Below, in pieces: positions 52,238-60,843 of a DNA stretch of 64,000 nt. The position numbers and the translations under genes are program-made. This stretch comes from UBA6168 sp965222975 (GTDB lineage Bacteria > Bacteroidota > Bacteroidia > Chitinophagales > Saprospiraceae), in contig CBDCVJ010000054.1 in assembly GCA_965222975.1 (NCBI GenBank), forward strand, positions 62,001 to 126,000, given 5' to 3'. Position 1 is the stretch's first letter; every line of letters starts with the position of its first letter. A model generated the notes under the pieces. It did no database searches. It was not told the DNA's origin and worked only from the letters and a program-made list of their open reading frames with translations.

Positions 52238-53449
52238 ATGAAGAAACGACCATTTAATATAAAGAGCTGGTTGTTGCTGGCACTCCTATGTGCGGCGGCA
52301 ACCTGGGGCAACGGGCAGACCCAGGCCATCAGCCTGGAAGAAGCCCTCGAAATTGCCCGTAAAAATTATACAGGTTTGGAAAGGGACAGGCTCGCTGTCG
52401 AGCAGCAAAATAAACTGGCGGAGGCTGGCCTTGCCCAGCAACCGACCCAATTGTTCCTCACGGGTGAGGAGTTCAATTTCGGCGACCAATCCGGTGTGCA
52501 TTCCCTTAACCTACAACAGAATTTCTATTTGCCGAAGGCGGCCAATGCCCAACGGGAATACTACCGACAAGGCGCCAACGTGGCCCAAAAGCAACTGGCG
52601 CTCACCGACCGGGAACTGGAAAGGGCTGTTTCACAAGCCTACCACCAGTTACAGTTTGCCAAACAAGAACAGTTGCTGGCGGCTGAAAACCTTGCATTGT
52701 ACAACGATTTCCTCGTTGTCACCACCGCCCAAATGGAAGCAGGTGAATCGGGGAAAATCCCGCAACTCGCCGCCCGTTCCCGTTTGGGGCAAGCGCAACT
52801 GGAACAAGAACATGCACTGGAAAAATACCAGATTGCACTGTCCCTGTTCAACCAGTGGCTGCGAACGGACACCCAATTCGACGTGGAAGGCGGACTGCCT
52901 TTGGAGCAAGGCATTGTGGCAGATTCCATTCAGCCCGACAACCCCCACATGCAGTTGCTGATAGCACAACGGGAACAGGCGCAGGCCAATGTCGCTACAC
53001 GGGAGGCGCAGTTGCTTCCGCAAATCAATTCCGGGGCCAGGCTGCAAAATGCGTTCGGCGAATTCCCCTTGTTCGGTTACCAACTGGGGGTAAACGTCCC
53101 GCTTTTCAAAAAAGCATACCGGGGACAAATCGAAGCGGCAGAACTGGGCGTAAAGGTGCAAGAAGCGGTCATCCTGACGGAACAGCAACGGCTCGAACGC
53201 ACCGTCAGTGAACTCAGTTTCCGCCTCGGCCATCAAGCGCATATTTTGGAGTACCTCCAAAACGATCTGTTGCCGATTGTCAATGAACAGAGCGGGGCGA
53301 ACCTGCAAGCCTACCGAGAGGGTGAGGTAGAATACCTAGAATACCTTGACGGGTTGGAGCAGGTGGTGAAAGTGAAACAACAAATTCTGGAAGCCTTGTA
53401 CAATTTCAATGTGCTGCGGGTGGAACTGTCATATTGGACGGGTAATTAG
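52238..53449 (+). CDS. TolC family outer-membrane efflux protein
   Basis: The 403-residue protein has a signal peptide (to about NGQTQ), then two long alpha-helical hairpin repeats with the family opening ISLEEALEIARKNYTGLERD and a final hydrophobic strand region. It forms the outer-membrane exit duct for the CusB/CusA-type complex encoded on either side. It ends 31 bases before the pump start. Confidence 0.9.
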   Translation: MKKRPFNIKSWLLLALLCAAATWGNGQTQAISLEEALEIARKNYTGLERDRLAVEQQNKLAEAGLAQQPTQLFLTGEEFNFGDQSGVHSLNLQQNFYLPKAANAQREYYRQGANVAQKQLALTDRELERAVSQAYHQLQFAKQEQLLAAENLALYNDFLVVTTAQMEAGESGKIPQLAARSRLGQAQLEQEHALEKYQIALSLFNQWLRTDTQFDVEGGLPLEQGIVADSIQPDNPHMQLLIAQREQAQANVATREAQLLPQINSGARLQNAFGEFPLFGYQLGVNVPLFKKAYRGQIEAAELGVKVQEAVILTEQQRLERTVSELSFRLGHQAHILEYLQNDLLPIVNEQSGANLQAYREGEVEYLEYLDGLEQVVKVKQQILEALYNFNVLRVELSYWTGN

Positions 53450-53480
53450 CAGTTGGGATTTGTATGTAAAAACAAAATCA

Positions 53481-56400
53481 ATGTTAAATCAAATCATAAA
53501 TTTCTCTTTGCAAAACCGTTTAGTGGTGCTGGCGGCCTTTGCATTTATCATGCTCACCGGTGCATATATCACCTCCGAAATGGACGTGGACGTGTTCCCC
53601 GACCTGACCGCACCGACCGTCACAGTGCTGACCGAAGCGCATGGCATGGCAACAGAAGAAGTGGAAAAACTGGTCAGCTTCCCCATCGAATCCGCCCTGA
53701 ACGGCGCACCCAACATGCGGCGCATCCGTTCGTCCTCAGCAATGGGAATTTCCATCGTCTGGGCGGAATTCGAGTGGGGGACCGACATTTACAAAGCCCG
53801 CCAAATAGTGGCGGAAAAACTGGCCACCGTCGAAGGCAAACTGCCCAACGGCGTAGAAAGCCCGATGCTTGCACCCATCTCCTCCATCATGGGGGAAATT
53901 ATGTTGATGAGTTTGAATTCGGATAGTTTGCCACCAATGGAACTGCGGGCCATTGCCGATTGGAACTTGCGCCCCCAACTTTTGGCCATCGGCGGCGTGG
54001 CGCAGGTCATGGTCATTGGCGGGGATTACAAGGAATATCAGGTTTTGACTTCGCCGGAAAAAATGAAATACTTCAATGTTTCTCTGAAGGAACTGGAAGA
54101 AGCAGTGGCCGCTTCTACCGAAAATGCATCGGGCGGTTTTATCAATCAATACGGCAACCAGTACATCATCCAAGGAGAAGGCAGGACGAATTCGGTCGAA
54201 CAAATCGGGCTGACCCTCATCAAACGGCAAGGGACTACACCTATCAGAATTGAGGACGTGGCAGAGGTCAAAATCGGGGCTGCGCCCAAAATCGGGGACG
54301 CTGCCGTGAAAGGCAAGCCGTCGGTCATCCTCACCCTTATGAAACAGCCCAACGCCAATACGCTGGAATTGACAGAACGCATTGACGGCACGATGGCCGC
54401 TATTCAAAAACAATTGCCCAAAGGGGTGGAACTGAACACCCATATTTTCAGGCAGTCCAATTTCATCCAGGCATCCATTGACAACCTGCAAAGGACATTG
54501 CTGGAAGGGGCGCTGTTCGTTAGCATTGTCCTGTTTTTGTTTTTGCTGAACTGGCGGACTACGGTCATTTCGCTCGTTGCCATCCCCGTGTCCCTACTGG
54601 TGACCATCATCGTGTTGAAGCTCTTTGGTTTTACCATCAACACCATGAGCCTCGGCGGTATGGCCATTGCCATCGGTGCCTTGGTGGACGATGCTATCAT
54701 TGATGTGGAGAACATTTTCAAACGCTTGCGAGAAAACACGCACCTTCCATTGGCCGAACGGAAACCTGCTTTGCAAATCATCTTCGATGCTTCGAGCGAA
54801 ATCAGAAACTCTATTTTGATTGCAACACTCATCATCATTGCAGCTTTCATGCCCCTGTTTTTCCTGAGCGGTATGGAGGGTCGTTTGCTGCAACCGCTGG
54901 GCATTTCGTTCATCGTGGCCATTTTCACCTCGCTGTTCGTGGCCGTCACGCTGACGCCCGTGATGAGCAGTTATTTATTGGTAAATGAAATACAGTTGCA
55001 ACGGCAGGCAAAGGGCAGTTGGGCGGAAAGGACGGTGGCCAACGGCTATCGGAAAATGTTGGGGCTGGTCTTGAAAATGCCCCGTCTGGTCATCGTGGCG
55101 GCGGTTGTCCTGTTTGCCGTTTCGGTCTGGTTGATGACGGGATTGGGGCGGAGCTTCCTGCCGGAATTCAATGAAGGCTCTTTGGTCATCAGTGTGGTAA
55201 CGCCTCCGGGAACGTCATTGGAGGAATCCAATAAAACGGGCAGGCTGGTGGAGGAAATCATGCTCGAACTGCCAGAGGTTGGTCAGACTTCCCGACGGAC
55301 AGGAAGGGCGGAACTGGACGAACACGCACAAGGGGTCAACGCCTCGGAAGTGGACGTTCCTTTCAGCTTGACCGACCGAAACGAGGCTGAGTTCTTGGAA
55401 GATGTGCGGGCAAAGCTCTCGGTCGTTCCGGGAGCGAACATCACCATCGGGCAGCCCATTGCGCATCGCATTGACCACATGCTTTCTGGTACAAGGGCCA
55501 ACATCGCCATCAAGGTATTCGGGACGGACCTGAACAAGCTCTTTACCATCGGCAACCAAATCAAGCGGCAAATCGAGGGTGTTCCGGGGCTGGCAGATTT
55601 GAACGTGGAGCAACAGATTGAAGTCCCGCAACTGCGTATCATCCCCAACCGCATCATGCTGGCCAAGTACGGCATCCGTTTGGGCGATTTCATGGAGTTC
55701 ATTGACGTGGCCTTTGCAGGGGAAAAGGCCGGGCAGGTCTTTGAAGGGCAGCGCAGCTTTGATTTGGTGGTGCGCTACAATGAGGAAAACCGCAATACCG
55801 CCGAGGCCATCAAAAACAGCCTGCTTGACACGCCGGACGGAGAAAAAATACCGTTGCACTACGTCGCCGATGTGGACGTAACGGGCAATCCTTATTCCGT
55901 GGAAAGGGAAAACGTACAGCGCAAAATTGTTGTCTCCGCCAATGTCGCCGGACGGGACTTGCGGAGCGTGGTCAATGATATTCAGGCTACGATAGCTGAA
56001 AATATAAACCTGCCAGAAAACTACCGCATCGAATACGGCGGCCAGTTTGAAAGTGAAGAGAAGGCCACCCGGCTGCTTTTGCTCACATCCATCGGGGCAA
56101 TCGTTTTGATTTTCTTTTTACTCTTTATGGAGTTCAATAATTTCCAATTGGCAAGTATTGTTTTGCTCAACTTACCATTGGCGTTGATTGGTGGGGTGTT
56201 CATAGTTTATTTCACTTCGGGCATTATCTCCATTGCCTCCACCATTGGTTTCATCAGTTTGTTCGGCATCGCTGCGAGGAACGGGATTTTGTTGGTCAGC
56301 CGTTATCAGGTATTACAAGAGGAAGGCAAAAATCTTCGGGAAACCATTATTGAAGGTTCGCTTGATCGATTGAATCCTATCCTAATGACGGCACTTACAA

Positions 56401-56561
56401 CAGGCTTGGCATTGATACCATTAGCATTGGCAGGTGGAGAGGCGGGCAACGAAATCCAAAGCCCGATGGCGGTAGTGATATTAGGGGGATTGATTAGTTC
56501 TACTTTTTTGAATTTGGCGGTGATACCTGCCATATTTTTTATCAAAAAAAGAAATTCTTAA
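53481..56561 (+). CDS. RND heavy-metal efflux pump (CusA/CzcA family)
   Basis: ATG 53481 gives 1026 residues, the normal HME-RND length; an upstream in-frame start at 53409 overlaps the TolC gene and is rejected. Twelve membrane helices and two large periplasmic loops are recognisable. The helix-4 motif GALVDDAIIDVENIFKR resembles the Cu/Ag (HME4) pattern more than the Zn/Co/Ni pattern, but this is only a hint. It is driven by the proton gradient and exports metal through the adaptor and TolC-like channel. The stop lies 3 bases before the second hydrolase gene. Confidence 0.95.
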   Translation: MLNQIINFSLQNRLVVLAAFAFIMLTGAYITSEMDVDVFPDLTAPTVTVLTEAHGMATEEVEKLVSFPIESALNGAPNMRRIRSSSAMGISIVWAEFEWGTDIYKARQIVAEKLATVEGKLPNGVESPMLAPISSIMGEIMLMSLNSDSLPPMELRAIADWNLRPQLLAIGGVAQVMVIGGDYKEYQVLTSPEKMKYFNVSLKELEEAVAASTENASGGFINQYGNQYIIQGEGRTNSVEQIGLTLIKRQGTTPIRIEDVAEVKIGAAPKIGDAAVKGKPSVILTLMKQPNANTLELTERIDGTMAAIQKQLPKGVELNTHIFRQSNFIQASIDNLQRTLLEGALFVSIVLFLFLLNWRTTVISLVAIPVSLLVTIIVLKLFGFTINTMSLGGMAIAIGALVDDAIIDVENIFKRLRENTHLPLAERKPALQIIFDASSEIRNSILIATLIIIAAFMPLFFLSGMEGRLLQPLGISFIVAIFTSLFVAVTLTPVMSSYLLVNEIQLQRQAKGSWAERTVANGYRKMLGLVLKMPRLVIVAAVVLFAVSVWLMTGLGRSFLPEFNEGSLVISVVTPPGTSLEESNKTGRLVEEIMLELPEVGQTSRRTGRAELDEHAQGVNASEVDVPFSLTDRNEAEFLEDVRAKLSVVPGANITIGQPIAHRIDHMLSGTRANIAIKVFGTDLNKLFTIGNQIKRQIEGVPGLADLNVEQQIEVPQLRIIPNRIMLAKYGIRLGDFMEFIDVAFAGEKAGQVFEGQRSFDLVVRYNEENRNTAEAIKNSLLDTPDGEKIPLHYVADVDVTGNPYSVERENVQRKIVVSANVAGRDLRSVVNDIQATIAENINLPENYRIEYGGQFESEEKATRLLLLTSIGAIVLIFFLLFMEFNNFQLASIVLLNLPLALIGGVFIVYFTSGIISIASTIGFISLFGIAARNGILLVSRYQVLQEEGKNLRETIIEGSLDRLNPILMTALTTGLALIPLALAGGEAGNEIQSPMAVVILGGLISSTFLNLAVIPAIFFIKKRNS

Positions 56562-56564
56562 AGC

Positions 56565-57542
56565 ATGGACAGTATTTCACAAGCTGCATTAGGTGCAGCT
56601 ATTGGCGAAGCGGTATTAGGAAAAAAGACAGGCAACAAAGGGGCGGTATTGGGAGCAATCATTGCCACCATACCCGACCTCGATGTTGCCCTGTACCTTT
56701 TCTATGATAAATTTGAAATGTTGAGTATCCACCGGGGATTTAGCCATTCCATTCTGTTCAGCATCCTTGGGGCACTTTTGATAGCTTATATTTTACAAAG
56801 GATAAAATGGACTGACCAAGTGGGTTTCAAAAGACTCTGGTTTTTTGCTTGGCTTGCACTGTTTACCCATATCCTGCTGGACTCGTTCACTGCTTATGGG
56901 ACACAACTGTATTTGCCCTTCTCTGACAAAAGGGTAGGTTTTGACAGCATCAATGTGGTTGACCCTGTTTACACTGTCCCGTTGTTGGTTGGGCTGTTTT
57001 TGAGTCTGTTCCTGTACAGGGACAGACCTTCAAGGGCGCTCTACAATCGCATTGGCCTGTCGGTGAGTACATTCTACCTACTTTGCACTTTGGGCGTTAA
57101 AAGCCATGTCAATAGTTATTTCAGAAACGAGCTGTCCAAACAGGGAGTTGCCTACAACTCCTTATTGACCATACCTGTCGGGGTGGCCAACATCAACTGG
57201 TATGGGGTGGCCAAAACCAATGACACCATCTATTTGCAAAAGTATTCCATCTTGGAAGGCAGCTATTTCCCTTTTGAAACATTTGCCATCAATGACCATC
57301 TATTGGAAGTGCTAAATCCAAAACTTGTTGAAAAGATGCGGTGGTTTGCCAAGGGTTTCTATACAGTTGAAAAAGACGGGGACACAATAAGATTTTACAA
57401 TTTGCAGGTGGATATGAGAGGGATTTATAAAGATGGAGAAATCAATGCACCAACGGTGGGATATTTTGAAATTATTCCAAAAAAAGATGGCAGTTTTGAA
57501 TTTTCATCTGGAACACATCGAAATAAAACAGAAAGTAAATAG
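56565..57542 (+). CDS. Membrane metal-dependent hydrolase (YdjM family), copy 2
   Basis: Same length (325) and architecture as the 49144 protein, with conserved DLDVAL, HRGFSHS and FTHILLDSFTAYGTQ motifs. The C-terminal halves are also alike (VEKMRWFAKGFYTVEKDG in this copy, split here as VEKMRWFAKG and FYTVEKDG). The two genes bracket the RND operon in the same orientation. The arrangement suggests duplication, and recombination between them could excise or expand the operon. Confidence 0.85.
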   Translation: MDSISQAALGAAIGEAVLGKKTGNKGAVLGAIIATIPDLDVALYLFYDKFEMLSIHRGFSHSILFSILGALLIAYILQRIKWTDQVGFKRLWFFAWLALFTHILLDSFTAYGTQLYLPFSDKRVGFDSINVVDPVYTVPLLVGLFLSLFLYRDRPSRALYNRIGLSVSTFYLLCTLGVKSHVNSYFRNELSKQGVAYNSLLTIPVGVANINWYGVAKTNDTIYLQKYSILEGSYFPFETFAINDHLLEVLNPKLVEKMRWFAKGFYTVEKDGDTIRFYNLQVDMRGIYKDGEINAPTVGYFEIIPKKDGSFEFSSGTHRNKTESK

Positions 57543-57584
57543 GTCGGTGGATTATTGATTATCACGAATGGTGGTAAGGCATGA

Positions 57585-57603
57585 ATGCAAATTTAAATTG
57601 CAT
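57585..57603. terminator. Inverted repeat between convergent genes
   Basis: ATGCAA and TTGCAT enclose ATTTAAA. Farther out TGAATG and CATTCA extend the pairing. It lies between convergent stops and could serve both strands as a terminator. Confidence 0.5.
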
Positions 57604-57609
57604 CATCAT

Positions 57610-58125
57610 TCACCAAGAAAAAGTCGGGACAAACCAAAACACGCCGTAAACTATCAGCAAAATTCCGACAAAGGTGTCTTCAAATTCCTCCTGGTCGTAT
57701 TTTCTGGAAGGGATGTTCAGTTTCATGAAATAAAAGGTTAGGTAAATGGCAAAGCCGACCAATACAGTAAAACCTACTTTGTACCAAAAGCCATAATTCA
57801 GGGCTTCCCCGTAGAGAAAAGCCTGATAGGTGAAAACGGTTATCCAGGCAGAAATTGAACTCGTAACCCCATAAATCAGCACCCGGAATTGCTTGTCATA
57901 CTTGTGTCTTTCTATGATGAAACGGCTGAACAGTTTCCCAATGGCATAAGTGGATGAAAAAATCAGTAATGAAGTGATTAGGAACCGAAAAGGGGAGAGT
58001 GGGGCTCCGAAGGCATCTATCCAGATGATGTTGCTGGCTTTTTTAATGGTAAAAATACTGAGAAGGAAAGTGAGGATGGTAATGATGTCAGCAGTTGTCC
58101 CAACGGAAGATTGAAGTTTGTTCAT
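57610..58125 (-). CDS. Small four-helix membrane protein, unknown function
   Basis: This is the only intact gene on the minus strand. The 171-residue protein has four membrane helices (about residues 12-28, 42-62, 82-105 and 118-140) and a fifth near the end. No family is recognised. It is divergent from the CsoR-like gene at 58251, with a shared 125-base intergenic region, so it may be a regulatory target. Confidence 0.6.
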   Translation of the reverse strand: MNKLQSSVGTTADIITILTFLLSIFTIKKASNIIWIDAFGAPLSPFRFLITSLLIFSSTYAIGKLFSRFIIERHKYDKQFRVLIYGVTSSISAWITVFTYQAFLYGEALNYGFWYKVGFTVLVGFAIYLTFYFMKLNIPSRKYDQEEFEDTFVGILLIVYGVFWFVPTFSW

Positions 58126-58250
58126 ATGAGAATATGATTTGATGGAAGGACTACATCCAGTTAATTAAAAAAGTTCCCATTTGTTTGGTATTTCCAACAA
58201 TCCCCAAGAAATGGTTGAACTTTGGACACCCACACAGAAAATTATACAAT

Positions 58251-58643
58251 ATGATAGCAAAAGACTTGACGCAACCCGTCAAAAATTCCCTCAAAACGGC
58301 CATTGGCCAATTGGGATATATTCTGGGAAAATTAGACGATGCAGGCGAAACGCAAAACGTGCTGCTGCAACTGAAAGCCGTCCAATCCATCTTGGGCAAA
58401 GCCACTTTTGAACTGTTGGACGAGGCCTACCGCAAGGCACTCGCCGAAAGACTCTCCGCTACCTATCGGCAATGCCCCGGCAATTGTGGCAATGAAGGAC
58501 AGATTTACAAACTGCTGAAATTGTTCCCGGAACTAAAGCCGGAGGACATTCCACAAAAACTGAAAGAGGCGGGGGAACTGGAAAAAAAACTGCTGCAATT
58601 TTTGTCCGAAAAAAATTTGGACACCCCCCAGGGTAGCATTTGA
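58251..58643 (+). CDS. CsoR/FrmR-like metal-sensing repressor, extended
   Basis: ATG 58251 gives 130 residues. Residues 10-60 have the all-helical CsoR/DUF156 pattern: KNSLKTAIGQLGYILGKLDD, then LLQLKAVQSILGKATFELLDEAYRKAL (split as LLQLKAVQSILGK and ATFELLDEAY). Instead of the classic Cys-His-Cys copper site, a CPGNC motif follows near residue 74. The C-terminal third (about 85-130) is a helical extension, longer than usual. I recall this longer form in Bacteroidota. Metal and target are unknown; the divergent gene at 57610 is a candidate. The start is about 20 bases after a GAACTTTG box. Confidence 0.6.
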   Translation: MIAKDLTQPVKNSLKTAIGQLGYILGKLDDAGETQNVLLQLKAVQSILGKATFELLDEAYRKALAERLSATYRQCPGNCGNEGQIYKLLKLFPELKPEDIPQKLKEAGELEKKLLQFLSEKNLDTPQGSI

Positions 58644-58646
58644 TAT

Positions 58647-59444
58647 TTGCAGAAAAACAGAACATGGGTAAGCCGAACAATCCTTCTTCTTCTTTTCATT
58701 TGGTGCCTCACCTGTCAATTATGGTCACAAGGCCCGCCGATAACTGCCGAAACGCCCATCATGCTCGGCTTGGAGGGTAGTGGCGTGCGAACCTTTGGCC
58801 GTTATATTTCAACGGAGAACAACCGCAATTACATCCATGTAATAGCTGTGCCGTACAACTTGTCCCAAAAATTTCAAGTAGGCGCAGTTTTCCCATTTGT
58901 TTTCAAAAACCCCAAAAACACCACGAGTGTCAACGGCTTTGGTGACTTTACTTTTTTCGCAAAATACCAATTGTACAAAAAAGATGGAAAGGCCAAAACG
59001 TTCCGGGTTTTGGGCCGTTTGGCGCACACCTTCCCGACAGGGAAAACATCGGGCGAGCCGCCCATCGGCTCTGGTTTGCAGCAGACTTATTTAGGGTTGG
59101 TGGTGGGGCACATCAACCCCAAGTTGGGTGTTTATGCAGATGCGGGATATACTTTTACAAACAAAAATGCGACGGACAATTTGGCTTACAATTTTTCCAT
59201 CGGCATGCCATTGTTGCCGCACCAATATCCCCAAAAACAGGTCAACGCATATTTGGAAATAAATGGAAATTATTTATTGGAGCCGAATATCAATCAATTG
59301 TTTATTTCACCCGGACTGCAATTCATTCCCGGCAGGCGTTTATTATTGGAAACGAGTTTTCAGCAGCCCATTTTTCAGAATGAAAAAGTGGTCGATAAAG
59401 TAAATTTTAGATGGCTTTTTGGTATCCGCTTTTTAATCAGTTAA
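58647..59444 (+). CDS. Outer-membrane transporter/porin-like protein (MetA-pathway of phenol degradation type)
   Basis: TTG 58647 is the only start consistent with a signal peptide (ILLLLFIWCLTCQLWSQ). The mature part (about 235 residues) has alternating beta-strands, a GFGDFTFFAKYQLY segment typical of the PF13557-type outer-membrane family, and an aromatic end region. A substrate is unknown. It lies 3 bases after the CsoR-like gene. Confidence 0.65.
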   Translation: MQKNRTWVSRTILLLLFIWCLTCQLWSQGPPITAETPIMLGLEGSGVRTFGRYISTENNRNYIHVIAVPYNLSQKFQVGAVFPFVFKNPKNTTSVNGFGDFTFFAKYQLYKKDGKAKTFRVLGRLAHTFPTGKTSGEPPIGSGLQQTYLGLVVGHINPKLGVYADAGYTFTNKNATDNLAYNFSIGMPLLPHQYPQKQVNAYLEINGNYLLEPNINQLFISPGLQFIPGRRLLLETSFQQPIFQNEKVVDKVNFRWLFGIRFLIS

Positions 59445-59455
59445 AACTATTCTTG

Positions 59456-59830
59456 ATGAAAAATAAAATCATTTTACCATTGCTTGCTTTGTGTTTTATT
59501 TCTCCATTTTTCCTGGATGCCCAAAGCGAATTGCCCTCCGAAAAGGTTTTTATAAAAATAGAAATTAAAGGCTTGGCCTGTCCCTTTTGCGCTTATGGTA
59601 TGGAACAGGAGCTGAAAAAAATAGCTGGCGTGGAAAACGTGGAAATAGAACTGGAAGAAGGGTTGGCCTACATGTCAACTCCCGTGGCGCAGAAACCTTC
59701 CGAAAAACAGTTGGAAAAAATCATTGAAGAAGCAGGGTTCACAGCGGGTGAGATTGAATTCAGCGAAAAGCCATTTCAAAGGACTAATAAAAAGAAGCGG
59801 CGAAAAAGGACAAAAGTAGATAAAGGGTAA
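59456..59830 (+). CDS. Secreted HMA-domain protein
   Basis: ATG 59456 gives 124 residues. A signal peptide (to about FFLDAQ) is followed by an HMA domain with GLACPFCAYGMEQEL (CxxC), where the usual MxC is replaced by ACPFC. The C-terminal tail is strongly basic (KKKRRKRTK). A periplasmic metallochaperone role is inferred, probably as partner for the outer-membrane or cytochrome proteins nearby. Confidence 0.8.
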   Translation: MKNKIILPLLALCFISPFFLDAQSELPSEKVFIKIEIKGLACPFCAYGMEQELKKIAGVENVEIELEEGLAYMSTPVAQKPSEKQLEKIIEEAGFTAGEIEFSEKPFQRTNKKKRRKRTKVDKG

Positions 59831-59899
59831 CCCCAGAAGGGCATGGAATATGTACATTGACCTATCCTCTCCCTCATTAAATTTTCAGTCAAAAAGTCA

Positions 59900-60658
59900 A
59901 TGAATATTTTGATAAGAAACATCCTGCAAATCCTGTCCCCCGCTTTTTTACTGTTCATCGTGTACCTTCCCTCTTGCACCAACGACACTGCCCTCGGCGA
60001 TGATGATATGGGCGTTCCATCCGACACCACTTCGGTGGAACCGATGGACACCATTGCCGGCATCGTCTGCAACCCGGACACCATTTATTTTGAACTGGAG
60101 GTGCTGCCTATCTTCGTAGCAAGCTGCGGACAGAGGGATTGCCACAGTGCAGGCAGGGCATATGCGGGGTTCAAAGCAAAGAATTATGAGACCATCATGG
60201 AAACCGGAGGAGTCGTGCCATTCATACCAGAAGAAGCGAGGATTTTCAGACAAATCACACATGACGATGAAGAAGAACGGATGCCGCCAAATTCGTATGA
60301 CCGCCTCAGCGAAAGACAGGTGCAAATCATCGAAGATTGGATAAACCAAGGGGCGAACAATTTCCGCTGCGACAGTTCAACCATTCCCTGTGACACTGAT
60401 AGCGTAAGTTTTTCGGCAGATATAGCACCTATCATCAAAGATGCCTGCTATGGCTGCCACAACCAGCATATCCGTGAGGGTGGCATCGAATTGTTGGACT
60501 ATGAAGACATCCAAATGGCGGCATTGAACGGTAGCCTCCTCGGCACGGTGGCTGCTGAACCGGGATATGTGCGGATGCCGTTTGGAAGCATTGCGCTGTC
60601 CGCCTGTTATGTGGAGAAAATACGGACGTGGGTGGAGGTGGGAGCGCCGGAGAATTGA
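59900..60658 (+). CDS. Planctomycete-type/di-haem cytochrome c lipoprotein with CX4CH motif
   Basis: The signal ends in YLPSC, giving a lipoprotein. Two haem sites are seen: CGQRDCH (an unusual CX4CH, about residues 77-83) and a canonical CYGCH near residue 181. Each is followed by a KAKNYETIM- or LLDYEDIQM-type segment, as in the PSCyt1-like family. It would be a cell-envelope electron carrier or peroxidase-like protein. Its stop codon lies directly at the break point of the rhodanese remnant. Confidence 0.8.
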   Translation: MNILIRNILQILSPAFLLFIVYLPSCTNDTALGDDDMGVPSDTTSVEPMDTIAGIVCNPDTIYFELEVLPIFVASCGQRDCHSAGRAYAGFKAKNYETIMETGGVVPFIPEEARIFRQITHDDEEERMPPNSYDRLSERQVQIIEDWINQGANNFRCDSSTIPCDTDSVSFSADIAPIIKDACYGCHNQHIREGGIELLDYEDIQMAALNGSLLGTVAAEPGYVRMPFGSIALSACYVEKIRTWVEVGAPEN

Positions 60659-60777
60659 GGACAGCGCCGAAAACTCTTCCGGGTTGCGTACGTCAATGAT
60701 TTGGATGTTTTCGCCCGATTGCTGCCTGCGCCTTATTTCGCCGGGTGGGAGGCAATCAGTGTTGGTGTTTTTTCCAT
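60656..60777 (-). pseudogene. Truncated rhodanese-domain remnant
   Basis: On the minus strand one frame reads DCLPPGEIRRRQQSGENIQ then IIDVRNPEEFSALSS, the N-terminal part of a rhodanese domain. It breaks off where the cytochrome gene on the other strand ends. No in-frame start is present; a single extra A in an A-run near 60773 would restore one (ATG at 60777-60775). It lacks the catalytic half. It lies upstream of, and divergent from, the ArsR-rhodanese gene. This is not on any obvious gene and points to a past deletion or insertion. Confidence 0.6.
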
Positions 60778-60802
60778 GAATTGGGTTTTTCTCGAAACAA
60801 TC

Positions 60803-60824
60803 TATTCAAGCAATTGTTTGAATA
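60803..60824. promoter_or_regulatory. Operator-like 22-bp palindrome upstream of the ArsR-rhodanese gene
   Basis: TATTCAA and TTGAATA enclose GCAATTGT, and the core CAATTG is itself palindromic, so 20 of 22 bases are symmetric. It lies 19 bases before the start codon. It is a likely binding site for the ArsR-family protein encoded downstream. Confidence 0.7.
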
Positions 60825-60843
60825 CTTGAATTGATTTAGCCAC

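Noticed and set aside
53409..53480. Upstream in-frame start for the RND pump
   Set aside because: It overlaps the end of the TolC gene and adds an unusual Cys/Trp-rich segment. ATG 53481 starts at the family N-terminus.
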